Shown here piece after piece: positions 45,592 through 57,147 of a DNA stretch of 64,000 nucleotides. The stretch is from assembly GCA_032719365.1 (NCBI GenBank), contig CM064866.1:72179028-72243027 (forward strand). Reading direction: 5' to 3'. The position numbers and the translations under genes were made by a program. The stretch comes from Prinsepia uniflora. Lineage: Eukaryota > Streptophyta > Magnoliopsida > Rosales > Rosaceae. The number at the start of each line of letters is the position of its first letter. Position 1 is the stretch's first letter. The notes under the pieces were generated by a model. The model was not told where the DNA came from and searched no databases. It saw nothing but the letters and a program-made list of their open reading frames with translations.

Positions 45592-46398
45592 TCATTTTCC
45601 GCCTACTTGGTAGATTCGGTAAGGTCCTTCCCATGGGGACTTGAGTTTTTGAGGCCCTGGACGATTGGGTGCCGCAAACTTTTTCCTGAGAACAAGGTCA
45701 CCGGGGAGAAAGTGCCGGAGTCGGGCCTTCTTGTTGTAGGAGCTTCTCACTTGCTGCTGGTAGCTGGAGATACGCTTCACCACTTGCTCTCTTAATTCCT
45801 CGCTGAGATCAAGTGAAGTTCTTAGAGCGATGGAGTTGACTACTGGATCATCGAGCTCGGTAAAGGGTGCTGGGACAACAACATGTGGAGGAATGACTAC
45901 GTCAGTGCCGGATGCAAGGGTGAATGGAGACTCTCCTGTTGCACGACGCGGAGTGGTACGGTATGCCCAGAGCGTGCCATCCAACTCCTCCTCCCACAAG
46001 CCTTTCTTATCATCGAGTCGCTTCTTGATACAGTCAAGGATCGTCTTGTTTGAAGCTTCTGCCTGGCCATTACCCTGGGGGTAATATGCAGTTGAAGTGA
46101 AATGCTTGATCTTCCCAGACTCAAAGAACTCGTTGATTATGGCGCCAGTGAACTGAGTCCCATTGTCAGTTAGAATGACCATGGGGAGCCCAAATCGGCA
46201 GATAATCTGGCTCCAGATGAATTTTTGGACATCAGCTTGAGTTATGGCGGCCAAGGCCTTTGCCTCCACCCATTTAGTGAAGTAGTCAGTGGCAACAATC
46301 AAATACTTCTTGCTTGGGATTGGAGTGCTGGGGAGTGGTCCAACGATGTCAAGTCCCCATTGCATGAACGGCCAAGGGCTTACCTGTACATGCAACTC
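45592..46398 (-). pseudogene. Integrase core and C-terminus
   Basis: Retroviral-type integrase core, which inserts element cDNA into the chromosome. Counting from the Met at 46,395: first Asp at residue 16 (WGLDIVGP), second at 77 (LTDNGTQF), Glu at 113 (GNGQAEASN). The last two are 35 residues apart, the DD35E spacing. The C-terminal part has LRHFLPGDLVLRK and ends SPWEGPYRIYQVGGK at a normal stop. The region is continuous with the zinc-binding N-terminus upstream except for a TAA at 46,399-46,401. Confidence 0.93.
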
Positions 46399-47361
46399 TT
46401 ACGGTGGTGCCAATTGGTTAGGCTTGAACCTTTGACATTTGTCACACCTCTGGGCATATTGCAGAGCTACCTGGCGTAGAGTAGGCCAGTAAAATCCTGC
46501 ACTAAGCGTCTTTTGAGCAAGCGACCTTCCACCGGAATGATTTCCACAATGTCCTTCATGAACCTCAGCCAAGACTTTCAACGTTTTTGGATGCTTCAAG
46601 CGTAACAAGTTTGGTCCTGTGAAGCTCTTTCGAAAGAGTCGGCCCCTGTCGACATAGTATCGCACAGCTTTCATCTGGACTTTGCGGGCCTCTAATCGTT
46701 CATCAGACAATATTCCATGCTCTAGATAGTTGATAAAAGGATCTTGCCAGCTTGGATATGAACCAATTTGTCTCACTTCAATCTCCCTCATATCAATACT
46801 CATTCGCTCGAGATACTCAATCGGGATTGAGCGCTTGAAACGAAAGTCAAGTGATGACGCTAGATTGGCCAACGCATCTGCTTGCGTATTTTCTGCTCGT
46901 GGAAGTTGATGAAAAGTAAAAGCCGAGAAAAAGGCAAGAATTTCTTGGACCTTGTTATTATATCTGAGCATCCTTGCATTGCGCGCAGCATATTCACCGA
47001 TCGATTGGTTAGTGATCAATTGTGAACCCGAATGAATAGCAAGGCGTTTGACTCCCAACTCTTTGGCAAGTGTGAGCCCGCAAATCAAAGCTTCATACTC
47101 CGCTTCATTATTGGAGGCTTTGAATCCGAACTGTACTGCCTGCTCCATTATTGAGCCATCATGAGTGATAAGGATAATCCCCGCTCCTGCCCCCTTCTGG
47201 TTCGAGGAACCATCAACAAATAGCTTCCATAGATGATTGGAAGTCGAGGGCCATAGGGAAGAGGAACTGTCTCCTTCATCCCGTGGAAAAGAAGTGTCGG
47301 CGGCCCTGGGGGCATTGCCAAGTTTATTGCCTCCTTCCAGTGATGCTGGTGTGAACTCCAC
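46399..47361 (-). pseudogene. Second RNase H and zinc-binding integrase N-terminus
   Basis: Numbered from the Met at 47,361. Residues 46-172 are the extra RNase H of Tat-lineage elements: KLFVDGSS (Asp 50), NNEAEYEAL (Glu 86/88) and TQADALANLASS (Asp 162). The third catalytic acid, normally in a SDSQL motif, is Gly 112 here (HSGSQL), so this enzyme should be inactive. Residues from about 268 give the integrase HHCC zinc finger (HEGHCGNHSGG, then CDKCQRF). The ORF ends at the TAA that separates it from the integrase core. Confidence 0.9.
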
Positions 47362-47397
47362 AACAAAATCCGCTAAGACTTGGCCTTTGACAGCTGT

Positions 47398-48666
47398 TCA
47401 TGGACGATAGAGCATATCATGCTGACTCAACTCGATGACCCATTTCATTACCCGTGTCGATGCATCGGGTGCATGAAGTAACGAACGGAGCGGATATTCG
47501 GTCATAACGATCACCCGATGAGCTTGAAAGTATGGCCTCAACTTCTTTGTTGTAACCAGTAATGCCAGAATCAGCTTTTCAAATTTCGGATATCGTGTCT
47601 CAGCATCAAGAAGGGCTTTGGATGTGTAGAACACAGGAAGTTGAATCCCATTCTCTTCCCGGATAAGTGCAGAGCTTACGGCAACATCAGAGACCCCCAG
47701 ATATAGGAACAGGTCCTCGTTATATCTGGGTTTTGATAGCAGTGGTGGAGATGTCAAGTAGTCCTTGAGATCTTGAAATGCTTTCTCACAACCTTCATCC
47801 CACTTATCCCTGGATGCCTTCTTTACTGCTTGGAAGAAAGGTCGACACCAGTCAGTTGATTTGGACAGGAACCTGTTCAATGTTGCTGCTCGTCCAGTGA
47901 GACTTTGAATCTCCTTCAGACTTGATGGGGACTTCATCTCGAGTATTGCCTTGATTTGCTTCGGATTTTCTTCGATCCCACGCTGAGTCACAAGGTATCC
48001 CAAGAACTTCCCTGCTGATACTCCGAAAGTACACTTCAGAGGGTTGAGCTTCATTTTGTACTTCTTCAGCAAGTTCAAGGTCTCTCGCAAGTTGGAAATA
48101 TGATCCCCTCGTTTTTCTCCTTTGACCATGATGTCATCCACATAGACCTACATGGTTTTGCCGATGAGATCTTTGAACATCCGATTGACGAGTCTCTGGT
48201 ACATTGCTCCCGCATTCTTGAGGCCAAATGGCATGACCTTGTAGCAGTACACACCTCGGTCGAAGACGAAGGCAGTTTTTTCCTTGTCTTTTTCATACAT
48301 GCAAATCTAATTATAGCCCGAGTATGCATCCAGGAAGCTTAGCAGCTCTATCCCTGCAGTTGAGTCCACCAAAAGATCGATTCTGGGTAGAGGATAGTGA
48401 TCCTTTGGGCATGCAAGATTGAGATCGGTGTAATCAACACAAACTCTCCACTGCCCAGCTTCCTTTTTCTTGACAAGCATGACGTTTGCTAGCCATTCAG
48501 ACTGCGGAACTTCTTCAATGGATCTAGCCACGAGTAACTTGCCAATCTCCTCTTGGATGATAGCAATTTTCTCGGGGGAAAAATTGCGTCTTTTTTTCTT
48601 GACCGGCTTGTGGTGGGGATTGACGTGTAGCTTGTGGCTAGCGATGGCAGGATCAATCCCTGGCAT
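47398..48666 (-). pseudogene. Reverse transcriptase and first RNase H
   Basis: Ty3/gypsy RT that copies element RNA to DNA. The N-terminal part (48,307-48,666) has KKRRNFSPEKIAIIQEEIGK, CVDYTDLNLACPKDHYPLPR and LLSFLDAYSGYN. The catalytic YVDD lies just before 48,141, followed by KCTFGVSAGKFLGYLV, the thumb, and an RNase H region with VFYTSKALLDAETRYPKFEK. Two TAG stops break it, at 48,307-48,309 (where relatives have Gln after GYN) and 48,148-48,150 (directly before VYVDD). Confidence 0.93.
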
Positions 48667-48849
48667 GTCAGATGGAGACCAAGCAAAAATTTCTTCCCTT
48701 TCTGTGTCACTTAATCGGGCGCCGATGCGGGCCTCTTGCTCAGGATACCGAGGGTCAAGTTGAATGAGGATGACGTCATCCTCCGGGTGCCATCCTTCCA
48801 GAGTTGGTGGTTCCTCATGAATGTCAGGATCTTGACCCGTGATTAGTTG

Positions 48850-49345
48850 CTATTTGGAAGACGAAGAAGAAAGCTTGACCCCAGTGGATGATCCTGCTTG
48901 GGGAACAAACTCTGCCTCCTTGACCTCCTTTAGCCCTTCGATGAGGCACCGTCGAGCCATCGTCTGATCACCCTTGATCTCCCCGATTCCACCACTGGGA
49001 ATAGGGAACCGAATCTTCTGGTAAAGGCTTGATGTGGTTGCGAGGATTTTGTGAAGCCATGGTCTTCCCAGGATTCCATTGTATGGAGAGTACTCGTCCA
49101 TGATGTAAAAATTCTGGGATGTGATAACAGGATCCGAATGTACATCCAGCTGGAGAGTACCTAAGATCATACTAGTTGACCCATTGAAACCTCGGAGAGG
49201 GACATCCCTTTTTGTTGCAAGGCTTTCTAACCCCATCTTGTGCACTGCATCCAGGCTGAGGATATTTGCCACGCTTCCTTCATCAACGTGAATCCGATCA
49301 ACTTGAGTATGAGCGATCTGTATTGACACGACTAATGCATCATAT
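48850..49345 (-). pseudogene. Aspartic protease region
   Basis: Retropepsin-like domain that would process the polyprotein. Reading from 49,329: RIHVDEGSVANILSLDAVHK carries the active-site position as D-E-G-S, where most retropepsins have D-T/S-G. PYNGILGRPWLHKI then matches the conserved ILGRPWL segment. A Ser-rich tail precedes the stop at 48,850. Upstream, a 35-bp tandem duplication shifts the frame. Confidence 0.85.
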
Positions 49346-49380
49346 GAGCGATCTGTATTGACACGACTAATGCATCATGT
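49311..49380 (-). repeat. 35-bp tandem duplication inside pol
   Basis: GAGCGATCTGTATTGACACG starts identical units at 49,311 and 49,346. The unit repeats the codons for DALVVSIQIAH and, not being a multiple of three, separates the protease frame from upstream gag. Confidence 0.93.
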
Positions 49381-49439
49381 GGCCAATCAAGTCCCACCTT
49401 ATCCTTCAAAGAGAAACCAACGAAAAAGTCGTCCGCCAC

Positions 49440-51474
49440 CCAGGGGGTGGTAACATGGGAGACTTAAGAGACGGCAAGTGCATCTCGTATCTTTCTCTTC
49501 TTCTGCTTGGAGGTGGTTCCTAGCAACTCCGATTCAGCTATGATGGTGTTGATGCGAATCGTCTTTGCTGCAGGTTCCTTTGGTCCTTTGTCAGCGGGTC
49601 GATCCACAGCCTTCCCTTTAACGTACTCAGTGCAATGTCCTTCTTTGATGAGATTCCGAAGATATCTCTCAAAAGAAATTCATTTTCCGATGTTATGCCT
49701 ATAGCACTCGTGAAAGGTACACCACTTCGTTTTATCAGCCTTCTCTTGATCACCCTTAACTGGCTCCGGCTTCTTGAACCATGGCTTGTCCTTAATTTCA
49801 TTGTGGATCTGATGGACTGGCAAAGATAGCTGCAAGTTAGGCTTCCCCATGACTGGTGTTTGGAAGGGTTTCCCCGCCTTGCGCTTGTTGAGTTTTCCAG
49901 TCGTAAACTTTCCATGGGGCTCATCTTTATTGGAGGCCTTTTCACTAGCTCCTGCATGGTCCTGAGTATGAGTAGCGCTCTTCTCGTCCTCCCAACTTGC
50001 ATGTCGTTCTGCTAGCAAAAGCATTTTGGTGAGACTTCGCGTATTGCTCATGACGATGTCCCCATAAAGCTGGCTGTCCCGAGGGAGTCCTTGTTTAAAT
50101 GTCATTGCTGCAATAAGGTTACTACAACCGACAATCCGAGACTTCTCTTCCCAAAATATTCGTATGTATTGTCGTAGAGTGTCTTTTGCTCTCTTTTGGA
50201 TAGAGAAAAGATGATCATCCTTCACCTCGATTGTCCGAAGTTGTGCGTATTCCTTTACAAATGCCAGAGCCAATTCTTCAAAGGATGCAATCGACCTCGG
50301 GGGGTGATGATTGAACCAAGTCATGGCTTGGCCTTGAAGAGAAGCTTGAAAAACTTTGCACATGAGCGCTTCGTTATGCCTATGGGGGACCATGACCCCC
50401 CCGGTAATAATCTATGTGTTTTATCGGGTCGGAGGCTCATTTGAATGGAGTGAAGTTTGGCGTTGTGAACCTTTGGGGGAATGGCTCCTCCTCAATATCC
50501 CTTACAAAGGGCATAGAGAGCTGTATCTGGTGACGTAGATCGTGCTCTAGATCGCCACCTCGTTGAGCACGAAGGTGCCTGTCCAGCATTCTTTGAACAT
50601 CATTAGCCCGCAACGCACCTTGCCGAGGCGATGAGTCCCTTTGTGCTAATCATCGAGAATCTCCTTGAGCTTCTTCCCTCGATCTCTGGGATCGTGCAGG
50701 GGAGTAGGCTTCATCTTCCCCTTCGCTACAGTGAGCAGATCGTTTTGGGTCTTTGTATAGAGCCTGAGGTTGCCCCCTACTCCCATGTAAGTGTTGTGAG
50801 CGCTCTGCCCGTGAAGTTGCCCCAATCCTACTTCCTAGCCGTTCATGTACTGATGGCTTTAGGTGTTGTGGGCTTTTTGCTCGGCAAGCGTGACTTTCTT
50901 CACCGGAATCGCTTAGCGAAGTGTCTCGTGACATTGTTTGGCAGCGGACTTGTTCTTTCCCAGGACGCCTTTGAGTATTCTCTTGTCTTTCTCGTGACGT
51001 GGAATGTCTGTCCTGCACTTGGACTGGTCTCTCTGCTAGGAGTCGCTGCAAGAGCTCTGACTGAAGTTGAACTTGGTTGCTCAACCTTTCAACTTGCTGC
51101 GCCAAGTTGTCCTGGGGAGGTTGGTGGTGACTTCTCCATGAGATGTCATGATGCCCATCCAGAAAGTCCCTTAGGACCATGTTTGCTGTGGGCTGATCAT
51201 GTCGTGATGCACTTCCCATCAACCTCCTGCCTGCCTATTGTAGAGTCGAAGTTCCTTCCCCTAGCGCAGGTACTTGGTTGGCTGGAGAGGGGAATGCTCC
51301 AAAGCTGAAGGTTGGCCTCCCTTCGAGTGTCTCTATGGGCGCTTCTATGGACACACGCCTGGGTTGAGTTGGCCGCTTTTCCGGAGTTTCTATGCGAGCT
51401 TCATTCCTCGTCTGAGCTGTTGAGGCAGAAACACCTTCTCCAGCTGATCGAACGGATCGACGAACTTTAGCCAT
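49440..51474 (-). pseudogene. Gag region of the Tat-lineage element
   Basis: Starts at the Met at 51,474 (MAKVRRSVRS). After a Q/R-rich N-terminal segment (50,650-51,222), the retrotransposon gag core reads ALMCKVFQASLQGQAMTWF, then FVKEYAQLRTIEVKDDHLFS and DTLRQYIRIFWEEKSRI (49,680-50,393). A gag tail with WCTFHECYRHN resembles the CxFH...GH zinc-type motif of Tat gags. Reading is broken by a stop near 51,235 and by frame changes near 50,400-50,650 and 49,680. Gag forms the particle that packages element RNA. Confidence 0.85.
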
Positions 51475-51699
51475 GTCGAATCAAAGAATTTTGAATTGGA
51501 AAACTGTTGATGGATATTTTGAACAACGTTCAAAATCTTCGAACAATGTCGATGAACGACGAACAAAGAAAGATGAATGATGAACAATTTTCTGATGAAC
51601 GATGAACAATGTTCAAAATCTTCGAACAATGTCGATGAACGACGAATGAAGAAAGATGAACAATGAACAATTGAGAGAGATTTTTCTGAGTATTCCTCA

Positions 51700-51723
51700 A
51701 TTTCTCTCAATGAAAGCACCAAT
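51700..51723 (-). other. Leader next to the 5' LTR with candidate primer site
   Basis: On the minus strand the LTR end is followed by ATTGGTGCTTTCATTGAGAG, the leader start usual in related plant gypsy elements. The priming tRNA was not determined. Confidence 0.6.
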
Positions 51724-52306
51724 TGTTGAATCAAAGATTGAACCCGCCGCGAAAAGTCCTCACAATTCCTGCAAACAGCAAACAATTAGCTATCGTTGCC
51801 TCGATCGATTTACCCGGGGGGTTGTTCGACCAAGAACACTCTATTGCTTAAGTTAGCTTTGAGAGAGGAAAAGGATATACTTCGAAGCGAAGAATCAACG
51901 TACCTTGGAAATGAAATGTGCCTCGCTATTTATAGGAAAATCTTAGGAGCCTTGGAGCGTTCTGATTGGTCGGTTGAATTTTTAATTAATAAATAATATA
52001 TTATTAATTAAATATTTTATTTAATAATTGTAATGATGGTTCATCATGATAGTAATGAAAATTATAACATTTTAATATTAATATTAATTATCCATTATTA
52101 AGAATAACGACAATGAACTCTTAGGGAGAATATTGATATTACGGAGATTTTAACCCAATCAAATAACGTATTTAACTGGTAAATAGATTATTTAATGTGC
52201 GGGTGTTTTCAAATGATCAGCGTTATTGCCAGGGACAATTTGGTCATTTTGGGAATTACGGACCACACGACAGCTCCATAATTTTCGGATGATTTTGGGT
52301 TCCACA
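51724..52306 (-). repeat. 5' LTR of the Tat-lineage element
   Basis: 583 bp, same length and ends as 40,654-41,236. The minus-strand TATA box TATAAATAG is at 51,926-51,934 and would drive the genomic RNA. Confidence 0.95.
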
Positions 52307-52311
52307 AGTAT

Positions 52312-55141
52312 GTACAAAAAATACCTTTCTTTCTACATCTTCTTCACCGTACTCTGCATGCCTCAAATCTCAATTCCATTCTCCATCGGAAATCCAGCCA
52401 CAAATCTCTCTACAATCTCAACAAAAATATGTGTAATGTGCCCGAAAAGAAATTATTTTCCTTCCAAGGGCAAAGAAAATGAAGGAGAAAATTTCAAATT
52501 ATTTGTTATTTTGGGTTGAGTTCCTTATTGCTAAGCTTTGTTTCATGGCTTCTTTTCCTATACTTATGTTGCCCCAAGAGCAGGGCGAAGGCGATTCATC
52601 ATCAAGTTAACAAGAAAAGGTTCCAATTTCCCATCGAGTATATAGCAATATGTTCCAGTTCTATATAGATGAATGAAAAATGGTCACTTTGATAAGTTCC
52701 TGAGTACTCCAAAATACCTCTCACAAATTATAAACTTTGGATTACATTCATGGAGTTAAAATTGAAAGGGTATTTGGAGTTTCGAAAGTTTCAGGCTTCG
52801 AGGTACGTACACTCTAGGATTGGGACATAAATGCCAGTTAAAAAGCAGATAGGATATGGCATATATCACTAATTATCAGCTAGGAATAATGGGAACAAAT
52901 TGGAATTAGCTTTCATCACAGAACTAAATCTCGAGCTCTAAGCTGTTCTCGTCGTATTTTAGAAATTGGCCTATTATTTACATTATAGAGAGGGTTGCGG
53001 CTGGATCTCCAATAGAGAATGGAATTGAGATTTGAAGCATGGTGTCTGGTGAAGAAGACGGAGAAAGGGGCATTTTGAAATGGGCATTTTGAAATGAAAG
53101 ATAGGTTTCTGAAGGTATCTTAATGTAAAATTGAGTTCATGATTTATTTTGAAATTAAAGTTAACGTTTAGAGACCATCTTTAAGTGAAAGACCTTTAAT
53201 AAATTCTCATCAACAAATGCCCAATGCTTGGAATCGACAACGTGCTCCCTATTTTGAAATTTTTGGACTTAGGCCGGACCGATTCGGGCCTATTTCATAA
53301 TTTAAAAAATACCAGGCCGGGTCGGGCGGCCTTCATCATAAATATGAAAGCCCATGCCCTTTGACGAGTCGGGTTTGGGTCGGACTTTTATCGGGCTTTA
53401 TGGGTCGGGTCGACTAAGTCCACTTAGGCCGGACCTACTAAGCCCATTTCTACTTACCTAATTATAAAAGTGTGAGTTGAGCTTAAATATCATTATTGAA
53501 TATTGAGACAAGGTAAGGAGGAGACCTATTGGGTTTGGAGAATTGACTTAACCTTTCGACCACAAAGTCGAGACATGGTAAGGTGGTCACTAATTACAAA
53601 TCTACTTGAATGGTAGTAAGTTCTATGAAGAGTTACCCGAACAGCTAGCTTCAGAGAGATTCTTTGAGGAGCTATGCTACTCCTAACTGTCACTCAGTGT
53701 AGTAAAGGTATCAGAATTAAAGTGGGTTAAAAAGAGTGAATTTGGTGAATTCCCTATATCAAATTACAATGACTCAAGTAACTTTTTCGGTAAAGATGGA
53801 ACAGTGAGATGTGGAGCTGTATATAAAAATATGCACTTCTATAAAAACTAGGTTGAACTGGGGTTGAAATTTTGGGTTTAGGTTGAAATAATAGTAATAA
53901 GATTTGACTAGGTATTAATTCTTAATTTATAATTATTTTATATATTCAGGCTTATGGGTCGGGTTTACATGGGCGGGTCGGGCTGGACTTATCGGGCCCG
54001 AGCCTATCAGGCCTATCAGATTTGAATACCCTAAGCCCAAGTACAGCCCGTCAACATGCAAGCTGGGTCGCCCCACGGCCCATAGCTGACTGGCTCGAAC
54101 TTTTTATCATCGGGTCTATAGGGTATCCACAAACTCATGAGCTTCTAAACCAAATGGTGAGGGCTACCCTATTTAGTCGTGGTTGGCACATAATTTTTTG
54201 GCTTAGCATTCACAACTCCTATTATAACACTATTCATAGTTCAGATTTGAGGGTGATTATAAAAGACGTATCTGAGTTAGGTTACTTTCATTATGATTTA
54301 TGACAATGTACCCACCGCCGTCTTTCTTCTTAAATTTGAACAAACCCATGTTCAGTCGAGGACATCTTCCTTAGACTTTTTGGTTGCTAGAATTGGATTA
54401 TTTTGTTCTTTTTTTTTTTTGTAAAAATTATGAAGGTGTTCCCCTGCTTGAAGTGTATGCCTATTTTTTAATCGGGGTGTAGTTTTCCTTTGATTACAGG
54501 TGGATATATATCTTTTAAAATTATTCATCGATTCATTCTAAATTCCAATGATTTGATTTTGATTGGATAAAGTCAAACGGTGTGAGAATTCAAACTGATG
54601 CATTCGTAACGGTTTGGTTTTTGAGTTTTCATTTTAAAAATCAATTAAATTTAAATCAAACCGTTAAAAAATATCTAAATTTTTATTAATTTTTAAATAT
54701 ATCATATACCCTTATAGACATAAATACAACCTAATTTTTTATTTGTTCTTTCAATGTACATTACCAAGTTTAAGCTCACTCAAATCTCTCACTCACAAGA
54801 CTCTCAATTCTCAACACAACTCTCAATTGGACTTCATCGGTTCATCATCTCCTTCATTTTTTTTCATGGAAAATTATATGTCTCATTCAAATTAATCTGA
54901 TATATCATAGCATTTCAGAAAGAAAGTAGGCTCAGATAATTAATTTGAAATAAGAGTTTATTCTTTATCTAATTTTAGCATGTTTTATGCATAATAATCC
55001 TTGAATATCATATTGATTTCTGTTGTAAGCAGCTAAGCTTATTACTTATTATATATTTATGTATTTGTTGATGTCTAACTAGTTTGGTTATGCTTTTGGT
55101 TCTATTTTGGATATGTATGTGTTTGTTTCTACTCTGCATGT
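52312..55141. other. Intergenic DNA with two minor repeats
   Basis: An inverted pair, about 75 bp each, at 52,335-52,410 and about 52,990-53,065 shares CAAATCTCAATTCCATTCTC. From 53,273 to about 54,020 both ends are rich in GGGTCGGGC and AGGCCGGACC, like the non-autonomous hAT-type repeats of plants, but no clear terminal repeat was found. The 93-codon ORF at 54,022-54,303 is not recognised. Confidence 0.5.
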
Positions 55142-55632
55142 TGTTGATGCACGAAATGGATCAACATAATCTCGCCTCACTGAGCCTCCTTTGTTGCTCC
55201 TCTCGGGATGTTGTGGCCTGCACAGGAAGAGGGTGAATACAAAGGGACACCGGTGTGGTGCCGGCCTAATAGTCTCTGATGCTTAAGTCAGTTAAGTGGG
55301 AATGTTTACTGTAGCAATTAAGGCAGCGTGAGGGCAAGATTGTTATTACCTTTTGGAGGGGGGATGCCCTTGTATTTATAGTAGCATTGAATGTGTTTGT
55401 TGTGTTTGTCAATGTGGGATAAATGTTGCTGCCTTGAGGGGCTGCCAGGTGTCCCGTGGTGGTTCTGGATAGCATTTATGACTTGTCAGTAAGCCTGACC
55501 GACCGAATTTATTCTTCTTAGGTCGTTCTGGGCTTTGTTGGCATGACCTGAGGCTTGCCTGGGGCCGGTAGACCAGAAACAGGTCAGATCAGTTTGGACC
55601 TTTGACTAGGCTGACCAGTTTTGGTATGAACA
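55142..55632 (-). mobile_element. 491-bp solo LTR
   Basis: Plus-strand text TGTTGATGCACG to GGTATGAACA, flanked by CATGT (55,137-55,141) and CATGC (55,633-55,637), four of five matching. A minus-strand TATA box (TATAAATAC) lies at 55,372-55,380. Size and layout resemble the Tat LTR at 51,724 but the sequence is a different family. Confidence 0.75.
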
Positions 55633-57147
55633 CATGCCAAATGAATTGATTGCAGCATATTTATTTATTTTGCCGTTGAATTAATTAGGTTACAAATGAA
55701 AGAATCATAATTTAGAATCAAATTTATTAGTGTAAGTATTAATTTGAGTGTTGGTTGGATATGAGGGTATTATTATACGTAAACAGACTATATCGATCCA
55801 AATCACATCATTACTAACCGTTTGATTTGAAATAATTTTCATTTCTAATTTTAGAAAATCTAAAATTAAGCTGAATTAAATCGTTAAAAAATTAATAATT
55901 TAAATTTAAATATTACTAATATCTATATCAAATCGAAATATAACATAAGCATCTCTATAAGGTATTCTACGTAAAATTTTCTCTTCGATCGCTTTTTTGT
56001 CTTCAATTTTTTTTTAAAATGTTCTTTCTGTCGACTGGGCATCAAATTTCTCTGACAACCATTGCAATGCAATAACTTTTGGTAGAAGCCGTAATGATTC
56101 TCACCTGCTGGCAATGGTCCACAAGGCACACCTTGTCTTGTCGATCAAACCATCTTTGGGGTTCATATCTACGTCTCAAATTCTTGTTCACTTGAATCAC
56201 CTTCAATCCTCAATTTTTATGGGCCTGGGCTCTATGCTTCTTAAGACATTTAGATTAGCGGCCCACATTAGGCATTTGCAGTAAATCAAGCCCAAGATGA
56301 AACGAAGGACAATAGGTCTCGACATGAAAGATGCTTAGAAATTTCTATTTTAGTATAAACTCTATTTCGATTTGATATTTCGAAATGCCTCAAATAAATG
56401 GAAAGGAGAATACTGACATTTCATTCTAGAAGTACCTTCTTATACCACATTTTAAAATTATCGAATTATTATTTTTCTTCCTACATCATAATCAGAACCG
56501 TTCATTTTTTAAATCATGATAAACATATCATCTTTGTAAAAAAAATTAATCAAATTCGAGATTATTTAGTCATTTATATGTATCAATTAATTATATTGTT
56601 TACTATGGCAATCTTAATTGTTACTAAGATTATTAATTTATTTGATACATATAAATGACTAAACGACCTTCAATTTTATTAATTTTTTACAAAAATAATT
56701 TTAAATTGATAATTAGAAAATAAATTATTTTGAATATTATACACGTACGAATAAAATTTCAATGAATCAAGCTAATTTTAATTAGTCAAGTGAGTTTAAT
56801 TAAATTGATTTATAAAAAAATAATCTCAAATTCAAACTCATATAACATGTTAAATAGATAATTTCAAAAAAATTCTCTTTTTTCTTCCTGTAATTAAAAG
56901 ATAATCTTAATTAAAAAATTCATCATGTAAAATATCTAATCCACCCGATGAGCACGGATAACTAGGTCAAAGTAAGACCGCTTTCCAGGCAATACGTACA
57001 CTCAAATCATCCTGATAAGCTTGTAACTTACCATACCCATTGTCTTGTTCCGGTGAATTAAAGAGTTGTTATTTTTTGTTATTGTTGGAATTAAAGAGTT
57101 GTTAATTGCAGCTTAATGAACCAAAGATATGGTCGCATATCGCCAAG
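55633..57147. other. A+T-rich intergenic DNA with a hairpin
   Basis: No gene recognised. About 56,530-56,710 forms an imperfect inverted repeat whose inner 22 bp are perfect (TTTAGTCATTTATATGTATC at about 56,566 and its complement ending near 56,664). The ORF at 56,398-56,658 lies on this hairpin and is not a gene. Confidence 0.6.

Larger units (their letters stand above)
40654..52306 (-). mobile_element. Complete Tat-lineage Ty3/gypsy retrotransposon
   Basis: 11,653 bp with two 583-bp LTRs (40,654-41,236 and 51,724-52,306) and a perfect AGTAT duplication (40,649-40,653 and 52,307-52,311). Minus-strand order: gag, protease, RT-RNase H, second RNase H, integrase. A plus-strand ORF lies between pol and the 3' LTR. 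The second RNase H and the antisense ORF are hallmarks of Tat-lineage elements. All protein regions carry stops or frameshifts, so this copy is not autonomous. The LTRs differ at roughly 20-25 positions by eye. Confidence 0.93.

Noticed and set aside
50631..51308. 225-codon plus-strand ORF
   Set aside because: Shadow of the minus-strand gag region, which has the recognisable domain.
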